Assembly (NCBI RefSeq): GCF_000321225.1
Contig: NW_004450286.1
Location: 2,133,816 to 2,197,815, forward strand
DNA length: 64,000 nucleotides
Reading direction: 5' to 3'
Source: Odobenus rosmarus divergens
Taxonomy: Eukaryota > Chordata > Mammalia > Carnivora > Odobenidae
The position numbers were made by a program, and so were the translations under genes. The notes under the pieces are model-generated. The model did no database searches and was not told the DNA's origin. It worked only from the letters and a program-made list of their open reading frames with translations. The stretch's first letter is position 1. Each line of letters begins with the position of its first letter. Shown here piece after piece: positions 24,401 to 31,499 of the stretch.

Positions 24401-25878
24401 ATAGATTGCATTTATGCCCATTTCAGTGTTATAAAGCTTTACAATTTAATGTTTGACGAGTAACTTGAAAATAAATTGCTCTTAAACCAATTCTAAAGCT
24501 TATTAAAAGTAATTTTTAAAATAAGCAAAAAAGCTTTTAAGTCTTCTTGGCAAAGTATATTCAATTAAAGACTTCCCTAACTCCCTGACTAGGCAAGGTC
24601 TCCCAATACTTGTTAGATTTATCCCAACTGTTATTTCCACGTTAAACAAATAATTACACAAATAGAGATGTTTACCTCCCTCTAGACTCTAAGCTACAAG
24701 AGAGCAAGGGCTGTTTCAGTTTTGCTAGCGGCCCTTGGGGACGCCTAAATAATTATTTGTTGCATGAAAAAAAAAGGCCCCAAGTTTAAGAATGAATATG
24801 CCTGTCTTTACTTTTCTAATTTTAATCAAATCAACACGCCTTCTGAGTTTAAAATGCATTTATTCAAAACAACTTTTTTTTTTTTTTTTTTAAGTAAACC
24901 TAGCTTCGTCTTCGCCAAAAGTCTCAAGCAGTTTACTGAACCGGTGAGTTTTGGGAAAGCTGATACTATCTGGAGAGCACACAGTAGGCGCTCAGCGTAT
25001 GCTTGTTAAATGAAATGAATACCATAAAGTGAGCTAAATGAGATCCAATCTAGAGGAGATAGCCAACACAAAGTTAAAGGTATCGTGCCCACGCCAGTGC
25101 TTCCCACTAACTGGTCAGAGTACTCTGACTTCCCTCCCTTCTCTGTTCCCTAGGCCATTTCAACATCCCAAAGCGTTAAGTTTCCAGAAAATGGCTTGGG
25201 GAAGGAAATGAGAGCCAGAGCTTAAACTAGCGGGCACAAAACCAGTGTGCTTTGAATTAAAGACGTTCCCACTTCAATGTCCTTTCCTTTTTTTCTCCCG
25301 TTCTACAAGTGTCAACATCAAGGCTGAACTGGGGTCAAGATATCGCCGAATGTCACCACATCGAGATAAAACCAAAAACGCGGAGTTTATCAATCCCGTG
25401 ACACACTGGAAGAGAGTGACCCAGTCCCCCCCCCCACCCCAGCCCGGAACTGGGGGACTCCCGGGTCACTCCACCTGAAGGGAAGCAAGGCTGTCCGGAA
25501 GGAGCGGAGGGACTGGCTACCTTGGAAGGGGAGGCGGCGCTGAGCCCCCGCACAGGCGGGGCCCGAGTACCCAGCCAGGGCCCCCAAAGCCGGTCGAGGA
25601 AGGCGGGCAGAGGCTCCGACATGGCCAGGAAAGCGCGCCGCCGCCCGCAGGTGCTCGGGCCTCTGCGAGACCGGGAAGAGGCGGCGCTGCCGCCCGCCCT
25701 TCCCCGATCCCGCGGCGGCCAGACAGGCCTAACCCCGCTCCCCGCCCTGCTGGCTGCCCCCCTCCTGACGTTGCCCTCCGCCCCACCCGCGACACCAAGC
25801 CCGCCGTTGGCCGTCCCGCCGCGCGCTCTGAGGCCAGGGCTGGAGGCGAGCGCGCGGGCAGCACCGCGCACTCACCAT
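3313..25878 (-). CDS. VPS26A: VPS26A, retromer subunit, spliced, 3' part outside window
   Basis: VPS26A is the arrestin-fold subunit of the retromer cargo-recognition trimer (with VPS35 and VPS29), which retrieves transmembrane cargo from endosomes to the trans-Golgi or plasma membrane. The exons are 25878-25876, 20053-19904, 8253-8178, 7029-6873, 6033-5869 and 3419-3313. They join in frame with GT/AG at every junction inside the window and give 219 codons plus one base. The protein begins [15 protein letters not shown] and ends in the window at KKEITGI. It matches mammalian VPS26A almost residue for residue as I remember it, and fits VPS26A better than the paralogue VPS26B. The family length is about 327 residues, so roughly 108 C-terminal residues, including most of the VPS35-binding lobe, lie left of position 1. 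No frameshift or stop is seen. The long introns are filled with SINE and L1 copies. Confidence 0.97.
3478..3692 (+). repeat. Older CAN-SINE
   Basis: Diverged head GGGGCACCTGAGAGGTGCAG and (CT)n run. The right end is about 60 bases beyond VPS26A exon 6, in intron 5. Confidence 0.9.
3777..3950 (+). repeat. CAN-SINE
   Basis: Head GGGGGCAGCTGGGTGGCTCA with target duplication AATACCATTTTGG. Confidence 0.92.
4920..5125 (+). mobile_element. Old L1 3' end
   Basis: This is an ATTGGCTTCAATATAATCTG ... CCATAATAAAGTTTAAAAAG block typical of L1M 3' ends. It lies in VPS26A intron 5. Confidence 0.65.
5295..5485 (-). repeat. CAN-SINE, recent
   Basis: Exact flanking duplication TACACTGCCAAAATTTTC (from 5277 and 5486). 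Antisense tail to the left, head CACCCAGGCGCCCC to the right. Confidence 0.95.
5869..6033 (-). CDS. VPS26A: VPS26A coding exon 5
   Basis: This 165-nt exon encodes [20 protein letters not shown] onwards to EFEYNKS. The acceptor is GGCTTTGTAG|GTATTTT and the donor AA|GTAAGTAC. A Lys codon is split (AA|G) with exon 6. It is the hinge between the two arrestin lobes, judged from family structure. Confidence 0.97.
6290..6529 (-). mobile_element. Short L1 3' UTR insertion, antisense
   Basis: A poly-T head is followed by the complement of the carnivore L1 3' UTR (the same region as 840-1200). It is flanked by ATCTCTACCACTT (6277-6289) and ATCTCTATCACTT (6530-6542), a 12 of 13 target duplication. It lies in VPS26A intron 4. 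Confidence 0.88.
6873..7029 (-). CDS. VPS26A: VPS26A coding exon 4
   Basis: This 157-nt exon encodes [17 protein letters not shown] onwards to YIGANVRL. The acceptor is TTTTGTAG|AACTT and the donor TTGAG|GTATGAT. An Arg codon is split (AG|G) with exon 5. This is the inter-lobe part of the N-terminal arrestin domain. Confidence 0.97.
7030..9149. other. VPS26A introns 3 and 2 (part), no recognisable element
   Basis: AT-rich unique sequence around exon 3. I see no repeat family, RNA gene or further exon apart from a poly-A run at about 8139-8156. Confidence 0.6.
8178..8253 (-). CDS. VPS26A: VPS26A coding exon 3
   Basis: This 76-nt exon encodes [19 protein letters not shown] and onwards to FVGQI plus one base. 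The acceptor is TTGGCAG|GTAAAC and the donor ATTG|GTGAGT. Phase 1 at the 3' end is completed by AA of exon 4 to give Glu. Confidence 0.97.
9150..9500 (+). mobile_element. Old L1/HAL1 3' fragment
   Basis: ATGGAATATTATTAATGTTT followed by a degraded ORF2-like end. It lies in VPS26A intron 2, and the small open frame at 9217-9507 is part of this relic. Confidence 0.55.
9985..10920. mobile_element. L1M-type 3' UTR segment, split by a SINE
   Basis: Landmarks include GGAGACATCATGCTCCTCTA, CAGTCCAGGATCACATCACA, CTCTTTAGTCTCCTTTAATC and CAATTTGGGTTTGTTTGATG, which I associate with old L1 3' sequence. A minus SINE lies at 10420-10600 with a CAGTCATTGC duplication. Confidence 0.6.
10420..10600 (-). 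repeat. CAN-SINE
   Basis: Flanked by CAGTCATTGC. Head ends CACCCATGTGCCCC. It splits the L1M segment at 9985-10920. Confidence 0.92.
11275..11454 (+). repeat. CAN-SINE, recent
   Basis: Flanked by AAAGAATTAAACTATA on both sides. Head GGGCGCCTGGGTGGCTCAG. Confidence 0.95.
11976..12167 (+). repeat. CAN-SINE
   Basis: Flanks AAATGCTTCAAAAA and AAATGCCTCAAAAA. Head GGGGCACCTGGGTGGCTCAG. Confidence 0.93.
12255..13570 (+). mobile_element. Old L1, ORF2 C terminus and 3' end
   Basis: It runs from AACAACAGTGCTGGAACAAC through degraded ORF2 sequence (TGACCCAGCAATTCCACTCC) to an L1MA/B-like end (CACTTAAAAATGGTTAAAAT). A (GAAA)n run lies near 12597-12625. Confidence 0.8.
13575..14215 (+). mobile_element. 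L1 3' fragment, split by the MaLR LTR
   Basis: The halves 13575-13724 (GAGCCAGACAGAAAAGGCTA) and 14062-14215 (TTAGTGGTGATGGCTGCACA) read as one L1 3' end once the LTR is removed. Confidence 0.65.
13725..14061 (-). mobile_element. MaLR (MST/MLT1-like) solitary LTR
   Basis: The sequence begins TGTCTCAG and ends CTATGGCA. Reversed, it matches the MST/MLT1 LTR pattern, with CCCATTCTCGAGGGCTCTGT and GGTGGCTTATAAACAACAGA as recognisable blocks. The flanks CTAGG and CTAAG look like a diverged 5-bp target duplication. It splits an L1 3' end (13575-13724 and 14062-14215). Confidence 0.85.
14380..15030 (+). mobile_element. Old L1 ORF2 fragment
   Basis: This is a degraded ORF2 C-terminal section with GAACTCTTAAAACTCAACAA near its end. 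It is abutted by a younger L1. Confidence 0.65.
15031..16820 (+). mobile_element. Younger carnivore L1, 5'-truncated, with SINE inside
   Basis: This is a nearly continuous ORF2 3' half (15069-15584 stays open for 171 codons). The RNase-H-distal region and 3' UTR follow (ATCTCACTGATATGTGGAAT; GGGATGGGGTGGCTGGGTGA), then an A-rich tail at 16793-16820. A SINE at 16055-16254 splits it. Stops and small indels make it inactive. Confidence 0.9.
16055..16254 (+). repeat. CAN-SINE inside L1
   Basis: Flanks AAGTTGAAAACAG and AAGTTGAAAATAG. Inserted in the ORF2 3' end of the L1 at 15031-16820. Confidence 0.94.
16820..17790 (+). mobile_element. Old L1, ORF2 C terminus to 3' tail
   Basis: Degraded ORF2 frames with [15 protein letters not shown] and YYSTLKRNE are followed by a 3' end (AACCTAAAACTGCTCTAAAA) and a poly-A run at 17775-17788. 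Confidence 0.8.
17791..19095. other. VPS26A intron 2, mostly unique
   Basis: Apart from the L1 end at 18560-18760 and a possible ancient SINE at about 17935-18090, nothing is recognised. The frame 17803-18078 has no known similarity and no coding signature. Confidence 0.5.
18560..18760 (+). mobile_element. Old L1 3' end
   Basis: GATTTCTTTTGAGAGGAAGA ... TTATTTTACAATAAAAGGTT resembles L1M 3' ends. It lies in VPS26A intron 2. Confidence 0.5.
19096..19330 (+). repeat. CAN-SINE with a second SINE inserted in it
   Basis: The head at 19096-19139 (GGGGCACCTGGCTGGCTCAG) continues at about 19258 (GAGCACTGGACTCTTAATCT) and ends TTGGAGCCTACTTAAAAAAA. The break holds the minus-strand copy below. Confidence 0.85.
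19140..19257 (-). repeat. CAN-SINE nested in an older CAN-SINE
   Basis: An antisense copy that ends GAGCCACCCAGGCACCCC. Flanks AGAGCACGTGACT and AGAGCACTGGACT are the duplicated body of the host SINE. Confidence 0.85.
19904..20053 (-). CDS. VPS26A: VPS26A coding exon 2
   Basis: This 150-nt exon has phase 0 at both ends and encodes residues 2-51 ([14 protein letters not shown] through GESVSGK). The acceptor reads TTTTATTTCAG|AG and the donor AAG|GTAAAT. It forms the first strands of the N-terminal arrestin-like lobe. Confidence 0.97.
20975..21500 (+). mobile_element. Old L1 ORF2 C-terminal fragment
   Basis: GAACAACTACTTTAGAAAAC, TGACCAAGCAATTATACCCT and CCATCAACAAAAGAATGGAT are ORF2-end landmarks. 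It lies in VPS26A intron 1. Confidence 0.7.
21590..21930 (+). mobile_element. L2 3' region
   Basis: GAACTGTAAACTCCATGAGG, ACTTTATCCTTTGCTCATCA and TGGCATTTAGTAGAAAACAT are the classic L2 terminal block. Confidence 0.75.
22336..22424 (-). mobile_element. Very short L1 3' UTR insertion, antisense
   Basis: About 90 bases of the same L1 3' end as at 6290-6529, flanked by CAATGTTTT at 22327-22335 and 22425-22433. It is an extreme 5' truncation. Confidence 0.85.
22434..24589. other. VPS26A intron 1, mostly unique
   Basis: AT-rich sequence holding one SINE (22992-23166); no other family recognised. The 106-codon minus frame at 22998-22678 has no known motif. Confidence 0.5.
22992..23166 (+). repeat. 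CAN-SINE with internal deletion
   Basis: GGGTGGCTCAG joins directly to ATCATGATCCC; the usual GTTAAGCGTCTGCCTTCGGC part is missing. Flanks AAAGACCAAGGAATCA and AAAGATCAAGTAATCA. Confidence 0.92.
24590..25010 (+). mobile_element. L2-like 3' pieces
   Basis: AGACTCTAAGCTACAAGAGA with GCAAGGGCTGTTTC (24683-24720), and later CACACAGTAGGCGCTCAGCG (about 24977), are L2-type ends. They lie in VPS26A intron 1, near the CpG island. Confidence 0.5.
25876..25878 (-). CDS. VPS26A: VPS26A coding exon 1: start codon only
   Basis: The coding part of exon 1 is just the ATG. On the minus strand CGCTGACA-ATG is followed at once by the donor GTGAGT (25875-25870). Exon 2 begins AGT TTT CTT, so the second codon comes from the next exon, about 5.8 kb away. 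The 5' UTR extends rightwards into the CpG island. I cannot fix the transcription start, which probably lies between about 25890 and 25990. Confidence 0.93.
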
Positions 25879-25961
25879 TGTCAGCGCCGCCGCCGCGTCC
25901 CCACCACCTCACTCCGCTTCCCTCAGAACTCCCAGTCCAGATTCCCTCCGCCCCAGCGCCC

Positions 25962-25971
25962 GTCACGTGAC
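25962..25971. promoter_or_regulatory. Palindromic E-box/CLEAR-type site GTCACGTGAC
   Basis: The 10-base sequence is a perfect palindrome and equals the CLEAR consensus core bound by TFEB/TFE3/MITF (USF also binds CACGTG). It lies about 84 bases upstream of the VPS26A ATG, at or close to the expected start of transcription. Control by TFEB is an inference. Confidence 0.7.
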
Positions 25972-25987
25972 CTCGAGCCGCTGACCG

Positions 25988-25993
25988 CACGTG
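25988..25993. promoter_or_regulatory. Second CACGTG E-box
   Basis: CACGTG lies in the context GCACGTGATC, 17 bases beyond the palindromic site. Two E-boxes within 32 bases of an island promoter are more than expected by chance, although CpG islands do enrich this motif. Confidence 0.6.
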
Positions 25994-26879
25994 ATCCCTC
26001 CCTTCCTTTCCTCTCCTCCCCCTGCTCCAGTCCCCCCCCCGGCCTCATGCCCCGCCCCACTGGCCAGCCTGGCCCTCGAGGAGAGGCAGTTTGGAGGCGG
26101 GGCCTCGTGCTCCACCCTATACTCTAGGGGGCGGGGCCACCGAGTGCCGTAAAGTGGGAGGGGCCTGAGTGGACGCAGGCTCCTCAGGCCCTCCTCGCCC
26201 TCTCTTCGGTTACGTGGGGGGCGGCTCGCTGACGGGCCTTTTTGCCACTCCCAGTTCCTCTTCCCTGTGGAAGTTTGAGTAGCTGGAAAAGAAGGCGGGA
26301 GGGTTTGTTCTGCCCTGCAGGCGCTCTCCCCGGGTGGGTTACTGGGCAGCCGAGGCGAAGGGGAGCTGTTACCCGAGGCGCTGCTTCCTTAGGCCTTGCA
26401 AGGTACATGTTCTCTTCATCCAGGGAGGAGGCATTCTTCTTTCATCTTTCTGGAACTATCCAGCTCCCTCTCCCACTGGGAGCTGCTGGGTTTTGAGAAC
26501 TTGTTAGCACTATAGCCTCTGAAGAGCCGGCCAGTGGGAAAAATGTGAGAGTGCTACATCCGTTGCTTTGTAAAGTACACGGATATCTTGCAACCTAGCC
26601 ACCTGAGCTGTGCTGTCCGGCCAGTACGTGAGGGGTGGGGGGGCTTCCTAAAACAGGTGGTGCAGCTTGCCAGTACTCTGGCTTTGACCGCATCCAGACA
26701 CTGTGGTGTGAGCCTAGAGGCCCTCCAGATTAATGGGATGCTGTTTTAGTTTTTAAAAGCAGTGTTGAACCACCACAGTGTATACATGACCAAAGCAGAA
26801 AAAATGCTCATCTGAACGCACCATCATTACCCCGTCATAACAAAACAAAATCAAGTTTGTGAGGCAGGGCCATAAAGCA

Positions 26880-28600
26880 CGTATAAAATTTTAAAAGGCT
26901 TGAAATTAGAGCATGGTCTCTAACCACAATGAAATTCACTTAGAGATAACAAAAAGATAGTCAGAAAGTCCACAAATATATGGTAACTAAGCAACATAGT
27001 TATAAACCTCTATGTCAAAGAAGACAGTGGAAACTTAAAAATAGTTTGAACTAGAAAATTATAATAGAATTTATGGGATACAGCTGAAGTAGTATTTACA
27101 GGGAGATCGGTAGCTTTCAACGCATGTATTTGAAAAGAAGAGTTTTAAAATCAGCAGTGTAAGTTCACATCAGGAAATAAAATCATACTACCATGTGGAG
27201 GGGAGCAGGGGATATATGGGAACTGTACTTCCCACTCAACTTTGCTGTGAACTTAAAACTTCTCTAAAATAATAAAAAAAAATTAAAAGCGCTCACGTAG
27301 GTGGTTACATTATCTTCAAACAAAGGTGCCATGACAAATCTATGGGGAAAGGACAGTCTTCTCAACAAATGGTGTTGGGAAAACAATATCCACTTGCAGA
27401 AGAATGAAGTTGGACCATTATGTTATACCATATACAAAAATTCACTCAAAATGGGTTTAAGACCTAAAACTATAAAACTTGTAGGAGAAAACATAGGGGG
27501 AAAATCTTTGGACTTGGCAATGGTTTCAACAAAAATGACAGACATAGCACAGGCAACAAAAGCAAAGATAGACAAATGGAACTGTATCAAACTTAAAAAC
27601 TTTTCTTCATCAAAGGACACAACAGAGTGGAAGGGAAACCTATGGAAAGGGAGAAAATATTTGCAAATCACTGATAAGATATCCAGAATATATGTTGCTC
27701 CTTCAACTCAATATATATTCTTAATATCTAGAATATATGAAGAATGTCTACAACAATAACAAAAAATCAAATAACCCAGTTAAACAGTGGGAAAAGGACT
27801 TGTACAAACATTTCTCCAAAGATGATATACAAATGCCCAACAAGCATATGAAAAGATACTCAACATTCGGATAAATGCAAATCAAAACCACAAGGTAGCA
27901 TCTCACACCTATTAGGATGGTTACTATTAAAAAAATAATAAGTGTGAGTGAGGATATGGAGAAATTGGAACCTTTGTGCACTGTTGGTGGGATTGCAAGA
28001 TGGTGAGCCCCCTATGGAAAACAGTATGGAGGTTCTTCAAAAAATTGAGAATAGAACTGTCATGACCCAACAATCTCACTTCTGGCTATATATCCAAAAG
28101 AATTGAAAGTAGGGTCTCAGAAATATTTGCATATTCACATTCATAGCACATATGAACACTCATGTTCATTCATAACAGCCAAGAGGTAGAAGGAACCCAA
28201 ATGTCCACGGACAGATAAATGGAATATTAATCCATCTTCAAAAGGAAAGAAATCCTGTCACACACTAGAACATAAATGAACCCTGAGGACACTGTGCTAA
28301 GTGAAATAGGCCAGTCACAAAAAGACAAATACCATACGATTCCACTTATATAAGATATCTAAGTCAAATTCATAGACACAGAAAATAGAATGGTGGTTAC
28401 CAGAAGCTGGGTGAAGGGGGAAAGAGAAGTTACTATTTAATGGATATAGAGTTTCAGATTTGCCAGATGGAAATGTTCTGGAGATCTGTCTTAATATACT
28501 TAATATACTTAACCACTACCGAACTGCACACTTAAAAATGGTTAAGATGGTAAATTTTATGTGTTCCTTACCACAATAAAAAAAATTAAATGCAGAGTAG
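26880..28600 (+). mobile_element. Patchwork of old L1 pieces
   Basis: An ORF2 middle fragment (26880-27170) is followed by an L1 3' end (27180-27290, CTTAAAACTTCTCTAAAATA). A second ORF2 C terminus then begins near 27295; its frame 27301-27759 stays open for 152 codons. It runs to a 3' end near 28590. The repeated order shows at least two insertions. Confidence 0.75.
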
Positions 28601-28684
28601 AAAGAAGGAAGACAAAGATAAGAATAGAAGTCAATGGAATAGAAATAGGCAAGCAATAGAGAAGATCAAGAAATGCAATAGTTG

Positions 28685-28886
28685 GGGGCGCCTGAGTGGC
28701 TCAGTTGGTTAAGCGACGGCCTTCGGCTCAGGTCATGATCCTGGAGTCCCGGGATCGAGTCCCGCATCGGGCTCCCTGCTCAGCAGGGAGTCTGCTTCTC
28801 CCTCTGACCCTCCTCTCTCTCGTGCTCTCTCTCTCTCATTCTCTGTCTCTCAAATAAATAAATAAATAAATAATCTTTAAAAAAAA
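28685..28886 (+). repeat. CAN-SINE at the 5' edge of the COX16 copy
   Basis: Head GGGGGCGCCTGAGTGGCTCA and a poly-A tail. Flanked by AAATGCAATAGTTG at 28671-28684 and 28887-28900, the same sequence that flanks the COX16 retrocopy. Confidence 0.94.
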
Positions 28887-28900
28887 AAATGCAATAGTTG

Positions 28901-29892
28901 GAGGCCAAGGAAAGGAGGCGAGTCAAGGACTTCCTCCTGGGGAGGGAGCTTGGATTCGGGAGGCTGCGCTGGGCCTGTTGGACTAGGCGTCCACGCGTGG
29001 GAGAGTTCAGGCATGTCTGTACGTGCGGTGATGCGCGCCTTGTGCAAGAACAAGATGCTTTGCTACGGAGTCCTCATGCTATTGCTGATTGTTGGAGGTT
29101 CTTTTGGTCTTTGTGAATTTTCACAAATCCGCTATGATGCTGTGAAAATTAAGATTGATCCTGAATTAGAAAAAAAACTGAAAATGAATAAAGTATCATT
29201 GGAATCAGAGCATGAGAAAATAAAGGATTCTGCTTTTGATGACTGGAAGAATATTCGAGGACCCAGACCTTGGGAAGATCCTGACCTCCTCCAAGGATGA
29301 AATCCAGAAATTCTTAAGACTAAGACAACTTGACTCAGTTTATTCTTTTCTTTCTTTTTTCTTTCTTTCTTTCCTTCTTTCATTCATTCATTCATTTTTT
29401 TTTAAGATTTTATTTATTTATTTGAGAGAGAGAGAATGAGAGATAGAGAGCACGAGAGGGAAGAGGGTCAGGGGGAGAAGCAGACTCCCCGCTGAGCAGG
29501 GAGCCCGATGTGGGACTTGATCCCGGGACTCCAGGATCATGACCTGAGCCGAAGGCAGTCGCCTAACCAACTGAGCCACCCAGGCGCCCCTTTCTTTCTT
29601 TTTTTAACAAAAGTGTTATCAACTGGAATTCCCACTTCATATTCAGGGGGAAGAAAATTTCAGACCTGCAGAAGCTTGGATGTGAGTAACGTGATGACAG
29701 ATGATCTTGATAAAAAGTCACAGTAACATCAGGCAGTGATTTTATGTCAAACCTGTGTAGGAAAATAATATCGATCACAGGCTGATGAGAGTTTTGGTTT
29801 TACTTATAGTACCTCACAGGATATACTAATCAGTCTCCAAAGTGTCACCTGATGATTGTACTGATACAATCAAAACATGTTAAGAAGAAAAA
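28901..29892 (+). pseudogene. COX16: COX16 processed retropseudogene
   Basis: This is an intronless copy of COX16, a mitochondrial inner-membrane assembly factor for cytochrome c oxidase. It spans 5' UTR, coding region (ATG 29013-29015) and 3' UTR, and ends in an A-rich tail (about 29884-29899). The frame runs [10 protein letters not shown], then [12 protein letters not shown] (membrane helix), [10 protein letters not shown] and [24 protein letters not shown] at 29298-29300 replaces the expected Arg codon and removes about 11 residues; the original stop is at 29331-29333. Replacements unlike the functional protein (extra Cys residues in and before the helix) also point to loss of function. 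The 3' UTR was later hit by a SINE. The copy sits within an old L1 and is flanked by a repeat of AAGAAATGCAATAGTTGG. Confidence 0.92.
29395..29590 (-). repeat. CAN-SINE in the COX16 retrocopy 3' UTR
   Basis: T-rich head to the left, CACCCAGGCGCCCC to the right, TTTCTTTCTTT-type sequence on both flanks. It is younger than the retrocopy. Confidence 0.93.
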
Positions 29893-30129
29893 AAAGAAAT
29901 GCAATAGTTGGTTCCTTAAAAAGATTAATAATGTTGATAAGCCCCTGGCAATACTAATCAAGAAAATGAGATAAAATGTAAATTAACAATATTAGGAATG
30001 GGAAAGAAGACATCACTTCAAATCCTACAGACATCAAAAGGATAATAGAGAAATATATGAACAACTTTCATGCCAGTAAGTTTGACAACTTAGGGGAAAT
30101 GGACACCTTCCATTAAAACAACTTTCTGA

Positions 30130-30328
30130 GGGGTGCCTGGGTGGGTCAGTCAGTTAAGCATCTGGCTCTTGGTTTCTGCTCAGGTCGTGATCTCATGGGT
30201 TGTGGGATCAATCCCCACATCGGGCTCCACGCTCAGCAGGGAGTCTGCTTGAAGAGTCTCTCCTCTGCCCTTCCCCCCACTTGTGTGCATTCTCTCTCTC
30301 TCAAATAAATGGATCTTTAAAAAAATTT
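30130..30328 (+). repeat. CAN-SINE
   Basis: Head GGGGTGCCTGGGTGGGTCAG; CTTTCTGA and TTTTCTGA flanks. Inserted in L1 ORF2. Confidence 0.9.
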
Positions 30329-30480
30329 TTCTGAAATGAACATAAGAGGAAATACAAAATCTGAACATCTTACATCAATGAAATTGAACAGAAAATTTAA
30401 AATCTTCCCACCCCAAAACTCCGCTACGCTACAGAATTTCCTGGTAAGTTCTACCAAAATGTAAGGAAGAAATAATACCA

Positions 30481-30582
30481 ACGCTGAGCAAGGAGCCCCA
30501 TGTGGGGCTCGATCCCAGCACTCTGGAATCATGACCTGAGCTGAAGGCAAACGCTTAACCAACTGAGCCACCCAGGTGCCCC
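30481..30582 (-). repeat. Truncated CAN-SINE (head only)
   Basis: Only the tRNA-like half remains (GCTGAGCAAGGAGCCCCATG to CACCCAGGTGCCCC); no tail. Confidence 0.9.
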
Positions 30583-30888
30583 AATCTACACAAACTTTTT
30601 AAGAGAATATAGGAGGAAAGAACACTTGCCAACTCCTTTTCTGAGGCCAGCATAACCCTGATACCAAACTCTGACAAGGACATTACAGGAAAGAAAACTG
30701 CATATCAATATCCTTCATTAACTTAGCTGCAAAAATCCAAACCAAGTTTATAAGGCAGAAATTTCTGTAAAATCCATGATCTGTGGGTTGGCCCCACACT
30801 AGTTAAATGTGTTCCTTTGTGTACCTATAAAATTCCTATTTAGTGGAGTGGGACAACACCTTTATATATGTTTTAAAGTTCATCTCTG

Positions 30889-31113
30889 GAGGCACCTGGG
30901 TGGCTCAGTTAAGTGTCTGCCTTCGGCTCAGGTCGTGATCCCAGGGTCCCAGGATGGAGCCCCACATTGGGCTCCCTGCTCAGCAGGGAGCCTTCTCCAT
31001 TTCCCTTTCCCTCTCCCTTCGCCACAACCCCTGATTGTGCTTCCTCTCTCTCTCTCTCTCTCCCTCTCTCTCTGTCAAATAAAATCGTTAAAAAAATAAA
31101 AAAATAAAAAAAT
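30889..31113 (+). repeat. CAN-SINE
   Basis: Flanked by AAAGTTCATCTCTG on both sides. Long (CT)n stretch, then AAATAAAAAAATAAA. Confidence 0.94.
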
Positions 31114-31268
31114 AAAGTTCATCTCTGTTATTGTTGATGCTCAAATCAGCATTAAAATATAGATAAAGTGAAATGAAATGAAAATAAATGAAACTTTTAG
31201 TCTAAGGCTGCAAAGAAAGCAAGGATAAATCTAAGAAGGAATGTGTTTTATGTTTTCCCCTTCTAAGT

Positions 31269-31371
31269 AGTGTATCTATAGATGATGATAGATGATAGAT
31301 GATAGATAGATAGATACATGATAGATAGATGATAGATAGATGATAGATAGATAGATAGATGATAGATAGAT

Positions 31372-31414
<43 letters not shown>

Positions 31415-31415
31415 C
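31269..31415 (+). repeat. GATA/GATG tetranucleotide microsatellite
   Basis: Mixed GATAGATG units become a purer (GATA)n run at about 31380-31414. Likely length-variable. Confidence 0.95.
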
Positions 31416-31499
31416 AAATAAATGAGAGTATTTCCTGGAGCCAGATGTTTGGATTCTGGGATCCAAACAGGGATCCAAATATTTGTTCATTAAACATAT

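Larger units (their letters stand above)
25500..26250. promoter_or_regulatory. VPS26A: CpG island and promoter of VPS26A
   Basis: This is the only long GC-rich, CpG-dense stretch in the window, and it surrounds VPS26A exon 1. GC boxes (GGGGCGGGG or its complement) are visible near 26050-26059, 26093-26104 and 26127-26137, upstream of the minus-strand gene. There is no clear TATA box, which fits a housekeeping promoter with dispersed starts. Several long open frames cross the island on both strands; these are a base-composition effect. Confidence 0.9.
28600..30735 (+). mobile_element. L1 ORF2 fragment hosting the COX16 copy and SINEs
   Basis: Pieces at 28600-28684, 29893-30129, 30329-30480 and 30583-30735 read in order as the reverse-transcriptase part of an old L1 ORF2 (AAGATTAATAATGTTGATAA; GAGGCCAGCATAACCCTGAT). 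Later insertions separate them. Confidence 0.75.

Noticed and set aside
25353..26127. Several long open frames on both strands of the CpG island (up to 201 codons)
   Set aside because: GC-rich sequence has few stop codons. The frames are low-complexity Gly/Arg/Pro/Ala, overlap each other on both strands, and cross the VPS26A exon 1 boundary.
30130..31113. Regularly spaced similar blocks that might suggest a CRISPR-like or satellite array
   Set aside because: They are independent dispersed CAN-SINE insertions in different orientations with their own target duplications. The DNA is mammalian, so a CRISPR array is not expected.
31202..31490. Frames with repeating YLSI-like units
   Set aside because: They are direct translations of the GATA microsatellite on the minus strand.
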